Source: an uncultured Clostridia bacterium
GTDB lineage: Bacteria; Bacillota; Clostridia; Christensenellales; Aristaeellaceae
Reading direction: 5' to 3'
Length of the DNA stretch: 64,000 nt
NCBI GenBank assembly: GCA_947565865.1
Contig: CANOHT010000001.1
Span: forward strand, 62,001-126,000
In this document: piece after piece, positions 8,607-16,688 of the stretch
How the letters are laid out: every line of letters begins with the position of its first letter
Position numbering within the stretch: position 1 is the first letter of the stretch
Program-made: the position numbers and the translations under genes
Notes under the pieces: model-generated
Told to the model about the DNA's origin: nothing
What the model saw: only the letters and a program-made list of their open reading frames with translations
Databases searched by the model: none

Positions 8607-9116
8607 TCATGACCGATCCTCCATGGGAAGCGCGCCCTGATAACCCGCTTCCTCCAATGTCTGCCCGGCGATGGCAATGGTTCTCATGCCCACATGGCGC
8701 AAGCCCATCCGCTCATAAAACGCCCGGGCCCGCGCGTTTCCGGCCAGCGTCCACAGGCACACGCCGTCATAGCGTCCTGCCAGAACATCCATGGCGCTCC
8801 GCAGCAGCTGACCGCCAATGCCCTGCCGCCAAGCCGCCGGCAGGACATAGAGGGCATATATCTCGCTGTGCGGGCCGCCGTCCCGTGCCGGGCCAAAGGC
8901 GATAAGGCCGCACAGCACACCGTCCGCCTCCGCCACCAGGCAGCCGTCCGCGCTGATGGCTTCCTGCCTGGGGGCACAGCCTTCCGCTGTCAGAGAAGAT
9001 AGAAAATCCTCCGGAATCAGCCCGCGATACCCCGCCCGCCAGCCTTCAGCGTACACCCGCCCCATGGCCAAGGCGTCCTCCGGTCTGCCGGGACGTATGC
9101 TGATCCCCGCGGTCAA
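8607..9116 (-). CDS. GNAT-family N-acetyltransferase
   Basis: A 169-residue acetyltransferase. The fold is visible as the N-terminal IRPGRPEDALAMGRVYAEGW, a central LVAEADGVLCGLIAFG, the acetyl-CoA motif LPAAWRQGIGGQLL, and the late NARARAFYERMGLRHVG. The acceptor substrate is unknown. The start is a TTG whose last two bases overlap the TGA of the upstream peptidase (TTGA) with AGGGA eight bases before it, so translation is coupled. A longer upstream frame is out of phase with the peptidase and is rejected. Confidence 0.85.
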   Translation of the reverse strand: MTAGISIRPGRPEDALAMGRVYAEGWRAGYRGLIPEDFLSSLTAEGCAPRQEAISADGCLVAEADGVLCGLIAFGPARDGGPHSEIYALYVLPAAWRQGIGGQLLRSAMDVLAGRYDGVCLWTLAGNARARAFYERMGLRHVGMRTIAIAGQTLEEAGYQGALPMEDRS

Positions 9117-9793
9117 TCGCGATCCCTGGCAATCAGCAGCAGCCGTAAAAGTGAAAGCAGGCTTGTCACCGCCGCCGCCACATACGTCAGCGCCGCCGCC
9201 CGGAGCACCTTGCGAACGCCGTCTTCCTCCTCCTGGGTCACATAGCCGCCCTCCGCCAGCATCCGCACGGCGCGCTGGCTGGCGTTGAACTCCACGGGAA
9301 GCGTCACCAGCGCGAACAGCACCGACAGGCTGAACAGCACGATGCCCACCGTGACCAGGGGCTTCCACGAGAAAATCAGTCCCAGAATGAACAGCGGCGT
9401 GGACAGGGATGACCCGATATTCACCACCGGCACCACCGCGGAGCGCAGCTGCAGGGGCGCGTAGCCCTCCAGCTTCTGCATGGCGTGACCCGCCTCATGA
9501 GCGGCGATGCCCAGAGCCGCCACGCTGGCGGAGCCATAAACGCCCTCGGAGAGGTTCAGCGTCTCGTCAGCGGGGTTGTAGTGGTCGGTCAGCTGACCTG
9601 ATGTGCGGGCGATGCGCACACGGTCGTTGCCGTTGCGCCGCAGCAACTCAGCCACCACCTCGCAGGCGGGCCGACCCATCCGCGTCGGCTTGCGGCTGTA
9701 CGCGGCGTAAGCGCCCTTCACCTGGGCCTGAGCCCACAAGCCCAGCAGCAGACCAGGGATAATCAGGAAATACGTCCAATCCCAGTAAAACAT
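9113..9793 (-). CDS. YugP-type membrane zinc metallopeptidase
   Basis: A 226-residue integral-membrane protein of the YugP/zinc-dependent peptidase family. The N-terminal membrane helix (FLIIPGLLLGLWAQAQ) is followed by a cytoplasmic or membrane-facing domain with the zinc motif HEAGH (AAHEAGHAMQ), then hydrophobic helices (PLFILGLIF, TVGIVLFSLSVLFALVTL and the C-terminus). The physiological substrate is unknown. The ATG at 9793 has AGGAGG eight bases upstream. It is the first gene of a two-gene unit with the acetyltransferase and has its own promoter. Confidence 0.88.
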   Translation of the reverse strand: MFYWDWTYFLIIPGLLLGLWAQAQVKGAYAAYSRKPTRMGRPACEVVAELLRRNGNDRVRIARTSGQLTDHYNPADETLNLSEGVYGSASVAALGIAAHEAGHAMQKLEGYAPLQLRSAVVPVVNIGSSLSTPLFILGLIFSWKPLVTVGIVLFSLSVLFALVTLPVEFNASQRAVRMLAEGGYVTQEEEDGVRKVLRAAALTYVAAAVTSLLSLLRLLLIARDRD

Positions 9794-9817
9794 GGCATCG
9801 ACCTCCTTGTAGGGCTT

Positions 9818-9846
9818 ATCATAACACAATCCCCCTGACGGCGCAA
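9818..9846 (-). promoter_or_regulatory. Promoter of the peptidase-acetyltransferase unit
   Basis: On the minus strand, TTGCGC (9846-9841), a 17-bp spacer and TATGAT (9823-9818) stand about 25 bases before the peptidase start codon. Confidence 0.7.
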
Positions 9847-9979
9847 GGGGGGGCGGATCATGCCTTCAGCATGCCCGGTTGTGGGGTGCGGCATTCGGAA
9901 GGCGCGGTTCTCCTGCTGCCACAGCAAAGCCGCCAGCCTTACGGCTGACGGCCCGGAGTATCGAAAAAGCCTTGGATGG

Positions 9980-10158
9980 CGCAGGCTGGCCTGAAGGCAC
10001 ACTGGCTACCAATCGAAAATCGGCGGCGGTACGGCGATTTTCGCGTTTTGAATGAAATTAGAAAGCTTCCTGACCCGAATGAACGGCCGGAAGTCTGCGC
10101 AGCGAGCAACCAGTGATTGAGTCCAAAACTCAAAAAAGTGGCGTACGCCACTTTTTTG
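9980..10158 (+). repeat. Modular hairpin repeat element, copy B (partly degenerate)
   Basis: It carries CGAAAATCGGCG...CGGCGATTTTCG (10014-10044), CTTCCTGACCCGA (10066-10078), TGCGCAGCGAG, ACCAGTGA (10109-10116) and a terminal perfect palindrome at 10132-10157. These are the same words in the same order as copies A, C and D. The first hairpin and the inner stem are diverged. It separates the peptidase promoter from the 3' end of the zinc-ribbon gene. Confidence 0.7.
10132..10157. terminator. Perfect palindrome, bidirectional terminator
   Basis: A6-GTGGC-GTAC-GCCAC-T6 is a 26-base perfect palindrome. It lies 50 bases beyond the stop of the minus-strand zinc-ribbon gene and would give a U-run in both directions. 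Confidence 0.75.
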
Positions 10159-10206
10159 ATGCCTACGATCCTTCGCCTGACGGCGACTCACCGGGCTCTT
10201 CGATGC

Positions 10207-10497
10207 TTAGAAGCGGTTGGCGCGCTGAGCCTCGAAGCAGTCACGGCAGTACACGGGGCGATCGCCACGGGGCTGGAAGGGCACCTGGGTGGTGCAGCCG
10301 CAGCCGTCGCAGATCACTTCGTACATCTGGCGGGGAGCAGAAGCGCCGCCATTGGCCGCACGACGGGCGGCACGGCAGGCGGGGCAGCGGGAGGGCTCAT
10401 TCTGGAAGCCCTTCTCGGCAAAGAAAGCCTGCTCGGAAGCGGAGAACACGAATTCGTTGCCGCAGTCACGGCAGGTGAGCGTCTTGTCCTGATACAT
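10207..10497 (-). CDS. Zinc-ribbon domain protein
   Basis: A 96-residue protein with three CxxC pairs: CRDC near residue 9, CPAC near 40, CDGC near 65, and a final CRDC within PVYCRDCFEAQR. The first half matches the short TCRDCGNEFVFSASEQAFF zinc-binding motif family. The second half resembles the CxxC-KETQVPF-PRGDRPVYC type, seen here as TTQVPFQPRGDRPVYCRDCF. Function is not known; nucleic-acid or ribosome association is often proposed for such ribbons. The ATG at 10497 sits nine bases after GAGG. It is a single-gene unit, divergent from the XRE regulator. Confidence 0.82.
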   Translation of the reverse strand: MYQDKTLTCRDCGNEFVFSASEQAFFAEKGFQNEPSRCPACRAARRAANGGASAPRQMYEVICDGCGCTTQVPFQPRGDRPVYCRDCFEAQRANRF

Positions 10498-10760
10498 GGT
10501 GGAAAACCTCCTCAAAAATTGTCACCCATACCGACGCCATTCAAGATGTTCCAGGGTCCCGACTTGGTCATGTTTGACAACCAAAGGAGGATTGAACCTT
10601 GCATACCCGGCTGGATTACAAGTGCTATTATAGCATGGCCCTTGGCAATTGTACAGCCCTGGCGAAAAATTTCTTTTTTTCCTTCCGGAAAATTCAATTT
10701 CTAACAATAGCGTTTTTCGGCCTGTGACAGCGAATACAAAAATTATTGAACAAATGTACA

Positions 10761-10797
10761 AATTGTCTTGTAACAATTCTTTTGGTGTGTGTATAAC
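10761..10797 (+). promoter_or_regulatory. Promoter and inverted repeat upstream of the XRE regulator
   Basis: An inverted repeat AATTGT-N6-ACAATT (10761-10778) overlaps a possible -35 (TTGTAA, 10768-10773), which is followed after 18 bp by TATAAC (10792-10797). The 358-base divergent intergenic region (10498-10855) is AT-rich. An autoregulatory operator is a reasonable inference. Confidence 0.5.
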
Positions 10798-10855
10798 TTT
10801 TGCCAAATGAAGTACAATAAAAGGGTGATAACTAATCTTGCGGGAGGCGCGAATC

Positions 10856-11191
10856 ATGGCGAACACAAACACGAACATGAACTACACTGACCTTGGCGAG
10901 CGCGTGAGGCTGCTGCGGCGTCAGAAGAAGCTTACACAGGAGGAGTTGGCCGAGCGGCTCGGTATCTCCGCTTCCTTCCTGGGGCATATCGAGCGCGGCA
11001 CCCGTGTAGCCAGCCTGGAAACCCTGGTCACGATGTGCAACACGCTGCAGGTTGCGCCGGAATACTTCCTGAGCGCCAGCCTGCACCATCTGGATTGCAA
11101 AACCCCAGACGGGATCACCCCCGAAACGCGCGCTCAGCTCACGGAGTTCCTGCGCCTGGCTCAGGAAACCCTTCGTCACTGGGACGATTAA
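10856..11191 (+). CDS. XRE-family helix-turn-helix regulator
   Basis: A 111-residue cytoplasmic DNA-binding protein. Residues ~10-70 are a standard HTH_3 domain (RVRLLRRQKKLTQEELAERL, then SASFLGHIERGTRVASLETL). The C-terminal 40 residues are helical. The size fits a stand-alone repressor. The ATG at 10856 follows GGGAGG (10842-10847). It is monocistronic and divergent from the zinc-ribbon gene; its target is unknown. Confidence 0.88.
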   Translation: MANTNTNMNYTDLGERVRLLRRQKKLTQEELAERLGISASFLGHIERGTRVASLETLVTMCNTLQVAPEYFLSASLHHLDCKTPDGITPETRAQLTEFLRLAQETLRHWDD

Positions 11192-11297
11192 GGCCGCGGT
11201 CAGCTGGTGACCGTCCCGCGCCGCCCATTTTTTCAAATTGAGCGGCGGGCCTTTTTGAGTTTGCATTTCGATTATTAGGTTAATAATACCATATTGG

Positions 11298-11326
11298 AAG
11301 GCCGTCTGTCAATAGCAGACGGCCTT
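11298..11326. terminator. Bidirectional terminator between XRE and GH2 genes
   Basis: AAGGCCGTCTG (11298-11308) pairs with CAGACGGCCTT (11316-11326) around TCAATAG and is followed by TTTT. It lies between two convergent genes. Confidence 0.85.
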
Positions 11327-11359
11327 TTGTTCATTCCAATCAAAGAATTTGGATATTCC

Positions 11360-13600
11360 TCATGCTTTAGGGATACGGTTGAGCTGGGCATTGAGGGCCA
11401 GCAGCTGCTCCCGCGTCACCTTCGCGCCGGCAGCGCCCATCAGGCTTGTCAGGCGCAGCACGGTGAAGGCGCCCATCATCTCCATCATCGCCGGAGACAT
11501 CTCAAAGCCCGCTGGCCCCTTGCCCTCCAGGTTGCTGACCATCTGCTTCATCAGCTGGCCCAAAACCACCGAGCCCTGGGGGTTGCGCTGAATGTCGCTC
11601 ACCTTGTCCTGGAGGGAGAAATAACCCTCCGGAGCCTCCACGTCAAACCAATTCAGCACCGCGCCCTTTTCCCGGAGGCGATAGCTTTCGTTGAAGGTTT
11701 CCACCTTGCGGATGCGGCTTTCATCCCGGCACTTCCCCGCCAGCGCCGTCAGAAGGCTGACGCCCTGATTGGGCACCTCGAAGCGGAAGAAGTGATCCTC
11801 CCGCCGCTGCTTGCCCAGGCTGCGCCCGTTCACCAGAAGTTCCACCTCCGGCTGGTTGGAATACACCGTCACCCGGGTGACGGCCTCCACGCGGTCTACA
11901 TAGCGCTTTCCAGCAATATGGACAAAGGGCTCGTCGCTCAGCCACGCCTTGTAGGCATAGAAGGCGTCCTTTTTGTAGCGCCGGTCGAAGGTCACCAGGC
12001 CCTTGTGGTTCTGTCCGTTCTCCCCGCCCTCGGAGCGGTTGTCCGCGCCAAAGTCAAACATGTTCCAGACATATGTCGCCCACAGGTAGGGCCGCTGGGC
12101 AATCTGGCGGATCAGTTCCTCATGGTAGTACGCCTGGTATTCCTCGGTGTAATCCCCCTGGATGGGCTGGGAGGAATGCCAGTTCAGGGCCTCGCAGCCA
12201 TACTCGCTCAGACCGATGGGGATGTCGGGAAATTCCTGATGGAAGCGGTCGAACCAAGGGCCGTTCATGCTCGTCTCCCCGCCGTACCAGCCAAAGTAAT
12301 GGTTGTACGCCACCGTATCCGGGATGCGGATGTAAGGCGCATGGATGTCGCACATGCTCAGAACGGCCAAGGTGGTCGGCCGGGTCTTATCCAAGGCATG
12401 GCACAAGTCGTTCAGCCGGCGGTGATTTTCCACCATGCCCGGGTCGTTCTCCCCGCCCATGGTGATCTCATTGGACAGCCCCCATACCACAATGCTGGGA
12501 TGATTGTAGTTCTGCACAATCAGCTCCCGCATCTGCTGCAGGGTATTGTCCACGCCCTCCGGGAGATGCTTGGAAATGTAGGGGATCTCCGCCCACACCA
12601 CCAGGCCCCGCTCGTCGCACAGGTCGTAGAACGCCTGATCGTGCTGATAATGAGCCAGGCGAACGGTGTTGGCTCCCATTTCGCAGATGAGGTCGATATC
12701 CTCCCGGTGATGCTCCGGCAGCAGCGCGTTGCCGATCCCCCACCGGTCCTGATGGCGGCTCACGCCCCGCAGGGGATAACGCTCGCCGTTGAGCATGAAG
12801 CCCTGGTCGGGATCGATGCGGAAGCTGCGGCAGCCGAAACGGGCGCTCACCCGGTCGATGGCCTCGCCCTCCTCCAGCAGCTCGGCCTGCACGGTATACA
12901 GATAGGGATCCCGCCGCCCCCGCCACAGGCGAGGCTGGCGGATGCTGGTTTCCCAGGAGGGGTGAGCCGCGTCAACGGTAGATTCCGCCAGCCGCCTTCC
13001 CTGAGCGTCCAGGAGCACGAAGCGCAGCTTCTGTTCCGGCTTTTCATCCGTCAGGTGCACCTGAACGCGGATGTCCGCGTCCTGCCCCACGACCTCCGGC
13101 GTGACCGCGATGCCCGGGCTGCCAAAATACATCAGATCAAAGTGGGAATCGCCCACGCAGATCATTCTGACATCCCGGTACAGCCCGCCGTAGAAGGTGA
13201 AGTCCGCCATCTGCGGATAAACCTGCTCCCCGGCGCTGTTGTCCACCCGCACCGCCAGTACGTTCCGCGCCTGCAGGGCCTGGGTCACCTCCACCCGCCA
13301 GGTGCTGTACCCGCCGTCATGCCGGGCCAGCATCCGGCCGTTCACATACACCGCCGCCGATGCGTTGGCGCCCCGGAATTCCAGGTAATACCGCTGCGCC
13401 CGAGGCAGTTCCTCCAAGGCCAGCTCCTTGACGTACCAGCAGGCGCCCCGGTGGTAATCGCCGCCGCCATCCTGTCCGTCAATGGCGTTCCAGGTATGGG
13501 GCAGATTCACCCAATAGGGCACCCGAGGCAGCTGCGCGGGGTCGGGCAATTCCTCCTTGGTAAAGGCCCACTTGTGGTTCAGGCTGACTATTTCTCGCAT
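11360..13600 (-). CDS. Glycoside hydrolase family 2 protein (beta-galactosidase/beta-glucuronidase type)
   Basis: A 746-residue cytoplasmic glycosidase with no signal peptide. The domain order is sugar-binding jelly roll (1-150, with CWYVKELAL and FRGANASAAVYVNGRML), immunoglobulin-like domain (~165-265), TIM barrel (~270-560) and a C-terminal tail. The acid/base Glu is E378 in GLSNEI; the nucleophile is E466 in GLSEYG. It should cleave a terminal beta-linked sugar. Specificity among galactoside, glucuronide and mannoside cannot be decided. The last ~90 residues contain an unusual Met-rich helix (MSPAMMEMMGAF). The transporter directly upstream in the same operon likely imports its substrate. 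Confidence 0.92.
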   Translation of the reverse strand: MREIVSLNHKWAFTKEELPDPAQLPRVPYWVNLPHTWNAIDGQDGGGDYHRGACWYVKELALEELPRAQRYYLEFRGANASAAVYVNGRMLARHDGGYSTWRVEVTQALQARNVLAVRVDNSAGEQVYPQMADFTFYGGLYRDVRMICVGDSHFDLMYFGSPGIAVTPEVVGQDADIRVQVHLTDEKPEQKLRFVLLDAQGRRLAESTVDAAHPSWETSIRQPRLWRGRRDPYLYTVQAELLEEGEAIDRVSARFGCRSFRIDPDQGFMLNGERYPLRGVSRHQDRWGIGNALLPEHHREDIDLICEMGANTVRLAHYQHDQAFYDLCDERGLVVWAEIPYISKHLPEGVDNTLQQMRELIVQNYNHPSIVVWGLSNEITMGGENDPGMVENHRRLNDLCHALDKTRPTTLAVLSMCDIHAPYIRIPDTVAYNHYFGWYGGETSMNGPWFDRFHQEFPDIPIGLSEYGCEALNWHSSQPIQGDYTEEYQAYYHEELIRQIAQRPYLWATYVWNMFDFGADNRSEGGENGQNHKGLVTFDRRYKKDAFYAYKAWLSDEPFVHIAGKRYVDRVEAVTRVTVYSNQPEVELLVNGRSLGKQRREDHFFRFEVPNQGVSLLTALAGKCRDESRIRKVETFNESYRLREKGAVLNWFDVEAPEGYFSLQDKVSDIQRNPQGSVVLGQLMKQMVSNLEGKGPAGFEMSPAMMEMMGAFTVLRLTSLMGAAGAKVTREQLLALNAQLNRIPKA

Positions 13601-13631
13601 GACCGCACCTCTTTCCGATGATTTGGAAGCA

Positions 13632-15035
13632 TTACTCCTGGTTTCCCCGCTCCCGCTTGCGCTTCAGCGTGGCGACATTGCGTTCCACCACAGCCTTGCG
13701 CAGGGGATACCACCACCACAGCACCGCCGCCAGCAGCCCGAAGCCCAGGGCAGGCACCAGCGCAGAGATGCTGTAAATGCCATTGATGACGCCTGGCTCG
13801 AAGGCCGTCGTCTGATCGTATCCAATTATGGTCAGCAGTCCGCCCGTCAGGCCCGCGGACGCCGCCTGACCCAGCTTGCGGGCAAAGGAGTACAGCGCAT
13901 AGACCGTGCCGTCCTCCCGGATGCCGTTTTTGACCTCCGCGTCGTCGATCACGTCGGTAATCAGCGCCCAGGAAACCATGGCGAATACGCCCAAGCCCAG
14001 CCAGTTCAGCGTCTGAATGGCTACATAAACCCACACATTCGCCGGACGGAAGAAATACAGCCCCAGGGAAATCAGCGCGGCCAAGGCGTTGGTGGCGGCG
14101 CTGATTTCCGTTTTGCCAAAGCGTCGGGCCAGCGGCTTGGCGATGGCCGCCGCCACAGACATGCCGCCCAGCATCAGGAAGGTGGACGCCGCCTGGGCTT
14201 TGGGACTGTTATAGTAGTTGGGGTAGACATAATTGGCCATGGACTGAATGGTCAGCTGTGCCAGCAGCATCAGAATGGAAGCCACGATGATGGAGATCAG
14301 CGAACGGTTGGACGCCGCGTTCTTCAGCATCGACCAGGTGGAAGGCTGCTTGCTCTTTGGGGTATCCTGGGGGCGGACACGCTCCGTCACCAGGGTATAG
14401 CACAGCAGGTAGCAGCCCACCGCCAGCACAGAAAACAGCCCCGCGATGAGGGTGAACGTTCCGCCGTCCAGCACAGCCTGACCGTTCACGTCCCGATAGG
14501 CCACCATGGGCACCAGCGCGCCGATGATGGTGCCGGCCATCATGCCGCCCATGGAACGATAGGTGGACAGGGACTGGCGGTCACCGGGCTCCGGCGAGAT
14601 GGCGGAGGCCATGGAGCCGTAGGGAATGTTGATGGCCGTGTAGAAGATGGAGCCCCACAGAATGTAGGTCACCACCAGATAGGCGATCTTCGCCGCCATG
14701 GGCATGCCCGCCAGCCCGCTCTGATAAATCAGAAAGGAAGCGATGGCCACGGGTCCGCTCATGCGCAGGATCCAGGGCTTGAACTTGCCTGCCGCGGTAA
14801 TTCGGCTTCTGTCGCAGATGCGGCCCATGGTCACATCCGTGAAGGCGTCCACAAACCGGGCAATCATCATCACCACGCCCACCACCGCGGCGGGCACGCC
14901 CATGACGTCGGTGTAGAATTTCAGCAGAAAGCTGGAGGACAGAATAAAGGTAAAATCATTGCCGAAGTCGCCAAAGAGATAGCCCAGCTTGTCTCGAAAG
15001 CCAAAGGGCCGCGTTTGCTCGGACACCACGCTCAT
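13632..15035 (-). CDS. Glycoside-pentoside-hexuronide (GPH) family MFS transporter
   Basis: A ~467-residue, 12-helix cation-coupled sugar symporter of the MelB/GPH type. The N-terminal signature RPFGFRDKLGYLFGDFGNDF and the PYGSMASAISPE loop are typical, as is the cytoplasmic RSRITAAGKFKPWI segment. It ends 31 bases before the GH2 gene, forming an uptake-plus-hydrolysis pair. The start is uncertain: the ATG at 15035 gives the usual N-terminus but has GGAAGGA too close; an ATG triplet at 15104 adds 23 atypical residues. The substrate is probably a short oligosaccharide or glycoside. Confidence 0.9.
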   Translation of the reverse strand: MSVVSEQTRPFGFRDKLGYLFGDFGNDFTFILSSSFLLKFYTDVMGVPAAVVGVVMMIARFVDAFTDVTMGRICDRSRITAAGKFKPWILRMSGPVAIASFLIYQSGLAGMPMAAKIAYLVVTYILWGSIFYTAINIPYGSMASAISPEPGDRQSLSTYRSMGGMMAGTIIGALVPMVAYRDVNGQAVLDGGTFTLIAGLFSVLAVGCYLLCYTLVTERVRPQDTPKSKQPSTWSMLKNAASNRSLISIIVASILMLLAQLTIQSMANYVYPNYYNSPKAQAASTFLMLGGMSVAAAIAKPLARRFGKTEISAATNALAALISLGLYFFRPANVWVYVAIQTLNWLGLGVFAMVSWALITDVIDDAEVKNGIREDGTVYALYSFARKLGQAASAGLTGGLLTIIGYDQTTAFEPGVINGIYSISALVPALGFGLLAAVLWWWYPLRKAVVERNVATLKRKRERGNQE

Positions 15036-15206
15036 TCCTTCCGTGCCATCATTCGCGCCGCGTGGCGCGTCAAGTCTATTATGTACGGCCGAGGGCATCA
15101 TCATGGCCGGAGGAATTTTCCTGCAATGGAAATAGGCGCATCTTCAGACAACGTTTCCATTCGCCGCTCTGCTTTTACTAAAATATTGAAAAATTTCCTT
15201 CTATTG

Positions 15207-15235
15207 TTGACTGTTCCATGCCGAAAGACTATAAT
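15207..15235 (+). promoter_or_regulatory. Orphan consensus-like sigma-A promoter
   Basis: TTGACT (15207-15212), a 17-bp spacer and TATAAT (15230-15235) form one of the best promoters in the window, on the plus strand. It is not followed by a matching gene: about 50 bases downstream comes AGGAGGGTGA (15271-15280) with only a seven-codon TTG frame. Confidence 0.8.
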
Positions 15236-15241
15236 GGACTT

Positions 15242-15791
15242 ATGAAAGCATGCAGTCGTTAAAGAAGAGAAGGAGGGTGATACCGTTGAACGAAAAACTG
15301 TCTGAATAATTCCTTCTGAATAAGCCGCCAAATTCGTTCGTGAATCATGAATAGAAAACCAGAAGAATCCATATGATGAAACCTTCGATCATCGCGGTAT
15401 TTCTTACTTCAGCATTCGTTTGATCCATTTTCATCATTGCCTTTGACGCTTCAGGAATGTTTTCCACAGCCCTTCAAACGTCTTGCGATAAAGCGTTAGG
15501 CCAATGCACTGGTGCCGTTAACATGATATAAAGCTACGATGTTCCCATATCAAGCAATGCAAGAGGTTCGCTTAGCGCCAACGCGCGCAACCATGACGCC
15601 GATAACAGAGACATCCAAGGCTGTTCAAGTCATCCTGCTCCAAAGCCCAACTCCCTGTGACTGCGTTGCCCGACCGCTTGTGACGATTCACAGCATTCTA
15701 CCGAATAGGGTACTCGGTTAGCATCCTTACCCAACCCCGGCAATAGGCATTGGGGAAGGAATCCGCTACTAAAGAAAGTGGAGATTTTAAA
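15242..15791 (+). other. Low-GC intergenic stretch with two mini-ORFs; probable gene remnant
   Basis: After the orphan promoter come ATG-AAA-GCA-TGC-AGT-CGT-TAA (15242-15262) and a well-spaced ribosome site leading into TTG...TAA (15286-15309, seven residues, NEKLSE). The next ~480 bases have no long frame on either strand, lower GC than the neighbours, and fragments on the minus strand that look degraded. The simplest reading is a deleted or eroded gene whose promoter and start remain. A leader/attenuator for the following secreted-protein operon is the alternative. No transposase could be recognised. Confidence 0.5.
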
Positions 15792-16688
15792 ATGATGAAA
15801 AAGCTATACACCATCTGCAGCATCATGTTCATCTTGCTGGTTCTCATGAATCCATGTGCATTGGCGGAAGAAAATTACATTCTTTACAGTTACTCCACGC
15901 AGTTGACCTATCTTGACGGCACACGCCTGCCGCCGGCCCCTTTAAGCCGTGAGCAGCTTTCTCAACCGCTCAATCTGTTTGTACAAAACGGAAACTCCAT
16001 CGACGACACCTGCATGCTGCTCTGCTTCCTGAACGGTCATCTTGTCCCTTACTCCATCGATGAGCAGTTATACGATCAGTACCAGTTTGAGGCGCCTTCC
16101 AACACGGCTGTCAATCTGGGCTTCTCATTGGATCTCAGCCAAACAGACATACCCGACGGGTCTGTTTTGTACATCGTGACCGTTGGTTTATTGGACACTG
16201 TACCAGCAAATGTTTTCGATTCCGTCGGACAATTCATCAACAATATTGCTATTCCTCTACGCTCAGATTCCCCTGCTCTCCAGCCAAAAACCAATGCCTA
16301 TTGGCAGGAATACCCTTCCGACAGGGAAATCTGGCCTATGCACGTCTATTATCCATTCTCCCTCGACGAGCTTGAGAATGAGACGGGCAAATTTCAAGCT
16401 GACGGCACACCCGAAGGCGGCTATGACCTTACGCTGGCAGCGGAAGGAGACGGCACGCCCATCATGATCGTGCTGATGGTCGATCATCAGCTCGTCCCTT
16501 TCAACGAAGACGGTATTTTGACCTTAATCACTTCACCGGGGAAAATTTATACTTATACTGCCCACCTCAACTTAAGCCCGGGTACGCACCAGCTTTATTG
16601 TATCTATATGTCTCTCCCATCACATCCTGGCGTATGGAACAGCGATAAGCTGCTCATCCATATCCCCGAAGGAGCTGAAGCCAAATGA
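15792..16688 (+). CDS. Secreted protein of unknown function
   Basis: A 298-residue protein with a clear signal peptide (MMKKLYTICSIMFILLVLM, cleavage expected after CALA). The mature part has two related-looking halves. LNLFVQNGNSIDDTCMLLCF and LTLAAEGDGTPIMIVLMVDH are each followed by a hLVPFxxD/hLVPYSID phrase, suggesting a duplicated beta-sandwich. No family is recognised. It overlaps the next start by four bases (ATGA), so it is made together with the propeller/solute-binding fusion. GTGGAG lies nine bases before the ATG. Codon use is less GC-rich than in neighbouring operons. Confidence 0.75.
   Translation: MMKKLYTICSIMFILLVLMNPCALAEENYILYSYSTQLTYLDGTRLPPAPLSREQLSQPLNLFVQNGNSIDDTCMLLCFLNGHLVPYSIDEQLYDQYQFEAPSNTAVNLGFSLDLSQTDIPDGSVLYIVTVGLLDTVPANVFDSVGQFINNIAIPLRSDSPALQPKTNAYWQEYPSDREIWPMHVYYPFSLDELENETGKFQADGTPEGGYDLTLAAEGDGTPIMIVLMVDHQLVPFNEDGILTLITSPGKIYTYTAHLNLSPGTHQLYCIYMSLPSHPGVWNSDKLLIHIPEGAEAK

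Noticed and set aside
9794..10206. Possible small genes in the peptidase/zinc-ribbon gap
   Set aside because: The space is accounted for by a promoter and repeat element B; the frames there differ among element copies and are not conserved.
11294..13621. A 775-residue open frame antisense to the GH2 gene
   Set aside because: Shadow of a well-supported glycosidase; composition (His, Gln, Pro, Arg) is typical of antisense frames.
15539..15721. A 60-residue plus-strand frame in the low-GC stretch
   Set aside because: No ribosome site and no coding bias; likely part of eroded sequence.
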